In this document: one piece after another, positions 1 through 5,169 of the stretch | Layout of the letters: each line of letters begins with the position of its first letter | How positions within the stretch are numbered: the stretch's first letter is position 1 | Source of the DNA: CAZIHO01 sp964538875 | Lineage (GTDB): Bacteria; Pseudomonadota; Gammaproteobacteria; Chromatiales; Chromatiaceae | DNA: 15,005 nucleotides | Assembly (NCBI GenBank): GCA_964538875.1 | Contig: CAZIHO010000088.1 | Location: 1 to 15,005, forward strand | Direction of reading: 5' to 3' | Notes under the pieces: model-generated | Told to the model about the DNA's origin: nothing | Seen by the model: the letters and a program-made list of their open reading frames with translations, nothing else | The model's database searches: none | Made by a program: the position numbers and the translations under genes

Positions 1-120
1 CCGCTGCTGCCGCCAGACGGTGGCGGCTTGCCGGAACTGCTGCCGGACGGCGGCTGCCCGCCGCTGCTGCCGCCCGAGGGGGGCTTGCCGGAACTGCTGC
101 CGGAGGGCGGCTGTCCACCG
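1..120 (-). repeat. Two 60-bp tandem repeats coding for ~20-residue PPSG/SSSGK units
   Basis: The blocks 1-60 and 61-120 are near-identical direct repeats, both starting CCGCTGCTGCCGCC on the plus strand and sharing an internal GGAACTGCTGCCGGA. In the minus-strand reading frame each encodes about 20 residues made of two related ten-residue halves (GQPPSGSSSG and GKPPSGGSSG-like). The repeat length is a multiple of three, so copy number can change without a frameshift. The array probably continues beyond the left edge. Confidence 0.75.
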
Positions 121-392
121 AAACCCTTGGCCTGCCCGCCACCTCCTGCTACCGAATAGCCGCCGCCCCGGCTGGTGTTGACGCTGTTCACACTGGAGGA
201 GCGTACATTGTCGGTGCGGGCACTGGCCCGGTCGCCCCCACCCCCAAAGCCACCACCACCATCACGACCCCCACCGCCACCGCCGCCGCCCCTGGCACCG
301 CCGCCGCGGGCGTCCACGTCGGGAGTCAGCGCCAGGTTCACCGCGAGGGCCAGGCTTAGGGCCACCCAACCGCCATGCATTAAAGTTTTCAT
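1..392 (-). CDS. Secreted glycine/proline/serine-rich repeat protein, C-terminus off the left edge
   Basis: The frame is open from an ATG at 392-390 to the window edge, giving 130 complete codons and no stop. The start is backed by a GGGGAG ribosome site 7 bases upstream. The first ~29 residues look like a signal peptide: MKT start, a hydrophobic ALSLALAVNLALT core, then DVDARG. Next comes a glycine run (about residues 30-53), a polar Ser/Asn/Arg stretch, a second Gly patch, then repeats rich in PPSG and SSSGK. No enzyme motif is visible, and the protein should be exported and unfolded or surface-associated. It lies 12 bp after the DUF2092 gene on the same strand, so the two are probably cotranscribed. 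Function is unknown. The low-complexity sequence might suggest a chance frame, but the ribosome site, signal peptide and in-phase repeats argue for a real gene. Confidence 0.72.
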   Translation of the reverse strand, partial: MKTLMHGGWVALSLALAVNLALTPDVDARGGGARGGGGGGGGRDGGGGFGGGGDRASARTDNVRSSSVNSVNTSRGGGYSVAGGGGQAKGFGGQPPSGSSSGKPPSGGSSGGQPPSGSSSGKPPPSGGSS

Positions 393-404
393 TACTGCTC
401 TCCC

Positions 405-1217
405 CTAGTTGGTCCGGCCGATGGCATCCGCGGGACTGAAGGGAATCGGCTTGGCGTCCTTCGGCGGGGTAAATTGAAAGACCGAGTCGCCGAATTTCGG
501 CGCCAAGTTCCAGGTGTAAACCGCCGAAAACTGGGGCCGGGCTTCGTCCTTGCGGTTGGTGATGACCAGTTTGCGGGGTAACGGCTTGGCGCCGGTGGCA
601 ATCCAGATTTGCCAGTCCAGGTCGCCCTGGCGGAACACATACTGGTCGCAGATATCCATTCCCACCCGGTCGGTACCCGCGTACAGGGCCGATTCAATCT
701 GGTCGATGGGCGCGTGGTCGGTGCCCCACAGAAACAGATCCGCCAGAGGTAAGGACATATTATATTCAGTAGTCAACTGATTGACTAACCCATCAATGCT
801 GTCCGCCGCCGCCAGGGTCCCATAAAAATTCTTGGAGGGCGTGTACAGGCTGAGTTGCTTGCCATCGTAGTAGAGGCGGCGTTCGGCGCGGGCGCTGGAC
901 ACATTGGCCCGCAGCTTGTTGGGACGTTGCGCCATCAGTTCGATGGAGGACCCCCGTTGAATTTTCTGCCCATCCTCCATCACAGTTTCCGAGTCAATGC
1001 TGGAGTTGACCTGAAAGCGCTTCAGGCCACGCAGGAAAGTGCCCATACGCTTCAAGGCATCCAGGGAGGCTGGGTCCGCCAAGGGCTCGGTGGCTGCCTG
1101 GTCACTGGCAGTGGGACTGGGGGAGGTGGCACTATCCGGGGCGGTTTCGGCGGCCACCAGGGTTGCCGTCGATAAGGCCAGCACCAGCAGGCCTGACGCC
1201 TTCAATTTCAATACCAT
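405..1217 (-). CDS. DUF2092 family secreted protein
   Basis: This 270-residue protein has a signal peptide (about residues 1-23, hydrophobic LLVLALSTATLVAA, likely cleavage after Ala-Ala) and a short Ala/Thr/Ser/Pro linker. A DUF2092-type domain then fills the rest. Recognisable family features, from memory, are an opening helix (LDALKRMGTFLRGLKRF), a strand pair with DGQKIQRGSS, the RPNKLRA segment, YYDGKQLSLYTPSKNFYG, and the late DLDWQIWIATGAKPLPRKLV block. The domain resembles the LolA/LppX-like half-barrel used for carrying lipid or lipoprotein, but no ligand is established, so the role is open. An AGGAG site lies 6 bases before the ATG. It is the first gene of a likely two-gene unit with the repeat protein downstream. 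Confidence is high for the family and none is claimed for function. Confidence 0.88.
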   Translation of the reverse strand: MVLKLKASGLLVLALSTATLVAAETAPDSATSPSPTASDQAATEPLADPASLDALKRMGTFLRGLKRFQVNSSIDSETVMEDGQKIQRGSSIELMAQRPNKLRANVSSARAERRLYYDGKQLSLYTPSKNFYGTLAAADSIDGLVNQLTTEYNMSLPLADLFLWGTDHAPIDQIESALYAGTDRVGMDICDQYVFRQGDLDWQIWIATGAKPLPRKLVITNRKDEARPQFSAVYTWNLAPKFGDSVFQFTPPKDAKPIPFSPADAIGRTN

Positions 1218-1578
1218 GCAATTCTCCTAGGTATTTACTGCAATAAGGGGTACGCAAGCCAACTGGATTGGCCGCCAGGGTAGGAAGGTAGGGGAACAGG
1301 TCGCCATGCCTGGCTTAATGAAGTTATCCAAACCGGCATTAGGCGCCGGGACGCCCGTCGAGCCAGGCGCAGCCTGATGGTAACTCATTGAGTTGTCGAT
1401 TAAAACTAGGGGCTTGGCGTTCCGCCTGGGGCAGCTAATGCCGGCCCCAGGCCCAGGCGTCAACCCCTAGCCCGGCCAGGGTCCGGTCTGGCTAGGGGGT
1501 GAAATACGACGAATGGCCGCGCCTTGGAAGCCTGGATCCGGCGACCGGAGTGCGCCTCCGGAGGGGGCGCGCGTCCCC
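1218..1578. other. Intergenic spacer between DUF2092 and cytochrome c' genes
   Basis: This region separates two divergent genes and should carry both promoters. Short open frames on either strand lack convincing starts, ribosome sites or protein-like composition. It contains the inverted repeat at 1464-1498 and a GC-rich partial palindrome near 1551-1572 centred on CTCCGGAG. No RNA family was recognised. Confidence 0.5.
1464..1498. repeat. Perfect 9-bp inverted repeat in the spacer
   Basis: CCCCTAGCC at 1464-1472 is matched by GGCTAGGGG at 1490-1498 across a 17-base loop. No T-run follows on either strand, so an ordinary intrinsic terminator is unlikely. It lies about 80 bp upstream of the predicted cytochrome c' promoter and could be an operator or an RNA hairpin. 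This is sequence observation only. Confidence 0.4.
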
Positions 1579-1608
1579 ATGACGCGTTGCGCCCGTAGCT
1601 GAGATAAT
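1579..1608 (+). promoter_or_regulatory. Candidate sigma-70 promoter of the cytochrome c' gene
   Basis: A -35-like ATGACG (1579-1584) and a -10-like GATAAT (1603-1608) are 18 bases apart. Transcription would begin near 1615 and leave a leader of about 35 bases before the ATG at 1649. The -10 matches consensus at five of six positions and the -35 at four. This is a match by eye only. Confidence 0.35.
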
Positions 1609-1648
1609 GCTCCCTGTCGTTGACCTGTCAATTGAGGAGATTCACCCC

Positions 1649-2122
1649 ATGCGCCATCCCTTGAAGCCCGTCGCCCTCGGCCTGTCCTTGGTCTTTGCCA
1701 GCAGCGCCCTGTTTGCCCAGTCCGTGGGCAAGCCGGAGGACCAGATTCGCTGGCGCCAGGCGGCCTATCACACCATGGCCTGGAACATGACCCGGATCAA
1801 GGCCAACCTGGAGGGCACTTTCAACAAGGATCAGGTGGTCCAGGCCGCCAATCTGATCGCCGCCGTGGCCAACTCCGGCATGGGCACCCTGTACACCCCC
1901 GGCACTGACAAGGGCAAGGGATTCAAAGACACCCGGGTCAAGCCGGAGTTGTTCACCGACAAGGAAACCGTGGGCAAGGTAGCCAAGGCCTTTAACGAGG
2001 CGGCCAACGAAATGGCCAAGGTAGCCGCCGGTGGCGACGCGGCCGCCGTCAAGAGCCAATTCGACAAGCTAGGCGATGCCTGCAAGGGTTGCCACGACAA
2101 GTTCCGGGTCGAGGAAAAATAA
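1649..2122 (+). CDS. Cytochrome c' (class II cytochrome c)
   Basis: The protein has 157 residues: a signal peptide (1-23, ending LFA before QSVG) and a mature four-helix bundle of about 134 residues. The heme c site is near the C-terminus, CKGCH at 145-149, with His149 as proximal ligand. Other family hallmarks are the opening EDQIRWRQAAYHTMAWNM helix, the TPGTDKG loop, the KPELFTD segment and the last helix before CKGCHDKFR. The ATG at 1649 is chosen over an in-frame ATG at 1607 because GAGGAG lies 9 bases before it and the signal peptide then begins cleanly. It should be periplasmic with five-coordinate heme. The family binds nitric oxide and is linked to NO tolerance, which is inferred here from family only. 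It is convergent with a b561-type gene. Confidence 0.93.
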   Translation: MRHPLKPVALGLSLVFASSALFAQSVGKPEDQIRWRQAAYHTMAWNMTRIKANLEGTFNKDQVVQAANLIAAVANSGMGTLYTPGTDKGKGFKDTRVKPELFTDKETVGKVAKAFNEAANEMAKVAAGGDAAAVKSQFDKLGDACKGCHDKFRVEEK

Positions 2123-2140
2123 TTCCCCTCCCTAGGACCC

Positions 2141-2170
2141 GCACAGGGCTGCCCCAGGGCGGCCCTGTGC
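2141..2170. terminator. Hairpin between convergent cytochrome genes
   Basis: GCACAGGGC (2141-2149) pairs perfectly with GCCCTGTGC (2162-2170) around a 12-base loop. It fills the 49-bp gap between two genes pointing at each other, so it probably ends transcription from both sides. No T-run follows on either strand, so it may need Rho or simply block read-through. Confidence 0.55.
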
Positions 2171-2171
2171 A

Positions 2172-2879
2172 TTACCAGGCTGGAGTTTCCACCGGGGCCG
2201 GCGGCAGGGCTGGCGGGTTCAGTCCCCCGGAGGCCACCCAGACCAGAGCCGCCGCCAGTCCGCAGGCGAACAGGATCGCCAGGGGTCCCGCACGACCGGC
2301 GTCCGGCCCCTGCCCTTCCTTCCAGCCCAGGATCATGGGCTTGACCAGATTTTCCCGGCGCACATGGCCATAAAAGCCAATGGCGGCCAAATGCAGGGCC
2401 ACCAGACCCAGCGCCAGCCAAATGATGCGGACGTGCCAGCCAGTCAGATAGTCGCTGGTTTCCTTGGTCACTAGGGACGACAGAAAGCCATTGAAGGCAA
2501 TGTCATCATTGGCGAACAGGCCGCTGGCCGCCTGGGCGCCCAGCACCGCCAGCAAGCCCAACACCGAAAGGGCACCCAGAGGATTATGGCCCTCGCCGTG
2601 CCACTCACCCCGGAGGTAGGCCCGTATCACCGCCGGTCCCCGCACAAAATTGACGAAGCGGGCATGTTGGCCGCCCACCAAGCCCCAGGCCAACCGAAAC
2701 GCCAATAGCCCCACCACCGCCAAGCCGGCCCGGCCATGCAGCGCCATGAGGGACCCGCCGCTGAAGCCAGTCACCAGCGCCAGGCTGACCGCCAGCACCA
2801 GGGACCAGTGAAACAACCGGGTGGGCAGATCCCAAATCAGCACCCGCGCGCCAGCCACTCCCCTACTCTCTCCGCTCAT
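2172..2879 (-). CDS. Cytochrome b561-type di-heme membrane protein
   Basis: This is a 235-residue integral membrane protein of the bacterial cytochrome b561/Ni-hydrogenase b-subunit family. It begins with the typical VLIWDLPTRLFHWSLVL: a soluble start, then TM1 carrying His24. Hydrophobic segments follow at about 26-40, 50-68, 100-121, 148-170 and 197-217. Candidate heme-ligand histidines are His24, His48, His149 and His163. The segment FVRGPAVIRAYLRGEWHGEGHNPLGAL is typical of the family. The proline-rich tail after the last helix has no recognised function. A GGAGG ribosome site precedes the ATG. Such proteins pass electrons between quinone or soluble donors and periplasmic cytochromes, and pairing with a cytochrome c' gene is common. 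Here the pair is convergent, so it is not one operon; the partnership is inferred. Confidence 0.87.
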   Translation of the reverse strand: MSGESRGVAGARVLIWDLPTRLFHWSLVLAVSLALVTGFSGGSLMALHGRAGLAVVGLLAFRLAWGLVGGQHARFVNFVRGPAVIRAYLRGEWHGEGHNPLGALSVLGLLAVLGAQAASGLFANDDIAFNGFLSSLVTKETSDYLTGWHVRIIWLALGLVALHLAAIGFYGHVRRENLVKPMILGWKEGQGPDAGRAGPLAILFACGLAAALVWVASGGLNPPALPPAPVETPAW

Positions 2880-2918
2880 GTCGTTACCTCCGCCTAATAC
2901 CCCGCCATGTTCCCAAAC

Positions 2919-2935
2919 GCCGCCGGAGCGGCGGC
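2919..2935. other. GC-rich hairpin upstream of the b561 gene
   Basis: GCCGCC (2919-2924) pairs with GGCGGC (2930-2935) over a 5-base loop. It sits about 40 bp before the b561 start, within the 240-bp divergent spacer shared with the diguanylate cyclase gene. In the b561 transcript it would be a leader hairpin if the promoter lies upstream of it. Chance is possible in sequence this GC-rich. Confidence 0.3.
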
Positions 2936-3019
2936 CCAGCCCGCCCGGTTCGCCTCAAGATCTAACATCCGGATTAGCGCCAGGCCCGGTCAAGACTTGC
3001 CATCCCATAGGCCTGGCGA

Positions 3020-3048
3020 TTGAAGCCTCGCCCGCAATAGCCGATAAG
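3020..3048 (+). promoter_or_regulatory. Candidate sigma-70 promoter of the diguanylate cyclase gene
   Basis: TTGAAG (3020-3025) and GATAAG (3043-3048) are separated by exactly 17 bases. Each hexamer matches consensus at four of six positions. The start of transcription would fall near 3055, leaving a leader that holds the hairpin at 3075-3090 and the ribosome site at 3110-3114. Confidence 0.35.
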
Positions 3049-3074
3049 ATGGGAATGTTACCCGCGACCTAGGG

Positions 3075-3090
3075 GCCGTCCAGGGACGGC
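3075..3090 (+). other. Short hairpin in the diguanylate cyclase leader
   Basis: GCCGTC (3075-3080) and GACGGC (3085-3090) form a perfect 6-bp stem with a CAGG loop, ending 19 bases before the ribosome site. It may affect leader stability or translation. No riboswitch family was recognised. Confidence 0.4.
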
Positions 3091-3109
3091 AAGTCAACAG
3101 ACCTACTTT

Positions 3110-3114
3110 AGGAG
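3110..3114 (+). promoter_or_regulatory. Shine-Dalgarno site pointing to a non-standard start
   Basis: AGGAG at 3110-3114 is the only good ribosome site before the cyclase frame, and an in-frame TAG at 3109-3111 overlaps it. The in-frame codons at normal distance are ATA (3118) and ATC (3124). The first conventional start in frame is TTG at 3148, 33 bases past the site. The site therefore supports a start at 3118-3126 with a rare codon, or a base error or mutation in an original ATG. Confidence 0.5.
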
Positions 3115-3147
3115 TTTATAGCGATCGACGTCTCGGCCGACACCATT

Positions 3148-4440
3148 TTGGTCGTGGATGCCAGCCGGGCGATCAAGAGCCTACTGTCTGCCTTTATCCT
3201 CGACCAAGGCGGTTTTCGCGTGCTGACCGCCGCCAGTCTGGCTGAGACCCGGCATTGCCTCGATCAGGGTCCAGCAGAGCGCTTCTTTTGTGCCGTGGTG
3301 GACATCAACTTGCCGGATGCGCCGGACGGCGAGATCGTGGACCTGGTGCGGGAACGGAACGTGCCGGTGGTGGTGTTGACCAACGCCCTGGATGAGTCCC
3401 TGCGCCAGCGGCTGGTGCAGAAGCAGGTGGTGGATTACGTCATTAAACGCAGCACGGCGGAAATCGAGTACGTGGCGGCTATCGTCGCCCAATTGCGGGA
3501 CAACTTGAGCATCAAGGTGCTGATCGTCGATGATTCCGCGGTGTTCCGCCAATACTTGGACGCCCTGCTGCGTAATCTGCGCTACCAGACCCTGTCCGCC
3601 GTCAACGGCAAGGACGCGCTGCGGGTCCTGGAAGAGCACCCGGACATCAACCTGGTCATCACCGACATCAATATGCCGGTGATGACGGGCCTGGAATTGA
3701 TCGAGGAAATCCGCCTCACCCGCAATCGCGGCGAGTTGGGGATCATCGGCCTGTCCGACGCCGCCAAGCCGGGCCTGTCGGCCCTGATGCTCAAGACCGG
3801 GGCCAACGATTTCATCTTCAAGCCGTTTGAGATCGAGGAGTTTTATTGCCGGGTCAACCAGAACACCAGCCTGGTCAGCTACATCCGCCGGGTGCGGGAA
3901 GCCGCGACCCGGGATTTTCTGACCAGCCTGTTTAACCGGCGCCACCTGTTCGAGTTGGGTGAGGCCCTATACGCCAACGCCCAGCGGGGCAATATTCTGT
4001 TGGCGGCGGCCCTGGTGGACGTGGACCACTTCAAGCGCATCAATGACCGCCACGGCCATCAAACCGGCGACCTGGCCCTCAAAACCCTAGCCGACGTGCT
4101 GCGGGCCACCCTGCGCACCACGGATATCCTGGGCCGTTATGGCGGCGAGGAATTCGTCTGCCTGGCGCTGCTCAAGGACCTCCGGGAGGCGCCTACCGTA
4201 TTCGAGCGGGTGCGGTCCGCCGTGGAGCAAATCCAGTTGGAGGTCAACGGCGAACAGATTCGCCTCACGGTCAGCATCGGCGTCACCACAGACCTGCGCC
4301 ATTCCCTGGACGCAATGCTCAAACTGGCGGATACCGCCATGTACCAGGCCAAGCAAGGGGGCCGCAACCGGGTCGTCCATATCGCCGAGGACCCAGATGC
4401 CATCATGGAACCGCCAGGACTTCCAACAAGTTCAAGGTGA
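3148..4440 (+). CDS. Tandem response-regulator diguanylate cyclase (REC-REC-GGDEF)
   Basis: The enzyme makes cyclic di-GMP from two GTP. Numbered from the TTG at 3148 (430 residues), REC1 spans about 1-118, REC2 123-245 and GGDEF 255-415. REC1 has acceptor Asp52 (VVDINLP) and Lys100 but only one of the usual two leading acids (VDAS). REC2 has Asp128/Asp129, acceptor Asp173 (ITDINMP) and Lys225. The catalytic motif is GGEEF at 332-336, and an RTTD inhibitory-site motif at 323-326 lies five residues before it, so product inhibition is likely. The order is that of PleD. No sensor kinase is nearby. The true start is probably 8-10 codons earlier, because the TTG start trims the first REC strand and is far from AGGAG. 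The 3' end overlaps the convergent NUDIX gene by 38 bp. Confidence 0.9.
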   Translation: MVVDASRAIKSLLSAFILDQGGFRVLTAASLAETRHCLDQGPAERFFCAVVDINLPDAPDGEIVDLVRERNVPVVVLTNALDESLRQRLVQKQVVDYVIKRSTAEIEYVAAIVAQLRDNLSIKVLIVDDSAVFRQYLDALLRNLRYQTLSAVNGKDALRVLEEHPDINLVITDINMPVMTGLELIEEIRLTRNRGELGIIGLSDAAKPGLSALMLKTGANDFIFKPFEIEEFYCRVNQNTSLVSYIRRVREAATRDFLTSLFNRRHLFELGEALYANAQRGNILLAAALVDVDHFKRINDRHGHQTGDLALKTLADVLRATLRTTDILGRYGGEEFVCLALLKDLREAPTVFERVRSAVEQIQLEVNGEQIRLTVSIGVTTDLRHSLDAMLKLADTAMYQAKQGGRNRVVHIAEDPDAIMEPPGLPTSSR

Positions 4441-5017
4441 TCCGGGCGCTCACCCCCCACAGCCGCTCCCCCTGATAGGGCCGAAAAAACACCACCGGCC
4501 GCGCCTGGGGATGACGATCATGGGGCCAGGGGCGGATTTCGTGATGATCCGGGTCCGCCAACCAAGCCAGGGGAATGCTGAAAATGGCCGCTACTTCCGC
4601 CGGGTCCGGCCGCAACGCCAGGGGCCAGGGAATCACCGCCACCACCGGTGACACCAGATAGCCGCTGAAGGTCTCGAACGGCGGCAGGCGGCCCAACAAC
4701 TGGACCCCCTGGTCCTCCAGGCCGATTTCCTCCCGGGCTTCCCGCAACGCGGCCAGCACCGGATCCGTCTCGCCGGGTTCCAGGCAGCCGCCGGGAAACG
4801 CCACCTCGCCGCTGTGCCGGTCCCGCTGATTGTGGGCCCGGCGGATATACAGCAGCCGCCAATGGTCGCCCTGCCGCAAGAGGGGCAACAGCACCGCCGC
4901 CGCCTGGCCGCAACCGGCGGCGGGCCGTTGCGGGTGCTCGCCGTGCGGGGCCTGGGGCTCGGGTTGGGCGGCGATGCGCCGGGCGATCTCGGCGATGGTT
5001 AGATCCACTGGCGCCAT
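4403..5017 (-). CDS. NUDIX hydrolase, CoA pyrophosphatase-like
   Basis: This 204-residue cytoplasmic protein has a Nudix box at about 76-100: GG at 76-77, GE at 82-83, then REAREEIGL at 92-100 with the metal-binding glutamates. Just before it is LLYIRRAHNQRDRHSGEVAF, which resembles the motif typical of CoA/nucleoside-diphosphate pyrophosphatases, followed by FPGG. After the box come RLPPFETFSGYLVSPVVAVI and a late PYQGERLWGVSARITLNLL segment, common in this subgroup. The spacing between the box's first Glu and the RE pair is one residue longer than the classic Nudix pattern, a variation I believe is normal for this subgroup. Substrate is not provable from sequence. The ATG follows GAGGAG by only three bases. 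The first ~35 residues form a variable helix. Confidence 0.85.
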   Translation of the reverse strand: MAPVDLTIAEIARRIAAQPEPQAPHGEHPQRPAAGCGQAAAVLLPLLRQGDHWRLLYIRRAHNQRDRHSGEVAFPGGCLEPGETDPVLAALREAREEIGLEDQGVQLLGRLPPFETFSGYLVSPVVAVIPWPLALRPDPAEVAAIFSIPLAWLADPDHHEIRPWPHDRHPQARPVVFFRPYQGERLWGVSARITLNLLEVLAVP

Positions 5018-5169
5018 GGGCTCCTCAGGGGGTTGATCTAGCGGGCGGCGGAAGCTGGGCAGCCTAGCCCGTTAATATGAGCCAAATTACTCATCTCCGG
5101 CTAACATAGCCTACCAGGCCCGCGCCCAGGGGCCGAACCCTGCCACTCCCACCAGCCGCAGTTCCACCG

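Noticed and set aside
1227..1463. 78-residue minus-strand open frame before the DUF2092 gene
   Set aside because: No ribosome site and no recognisable domain, and the real gene starts cleanly at 1217 with its own AGGAG site.
3181..3945. 254-residue open frame opposite the cyclase gene
   Set aside because: It is the mirror of the REC domains, Gln/His/Asp-rich with no family motif, while the plus strand has clear REC and GGDEF motifs.
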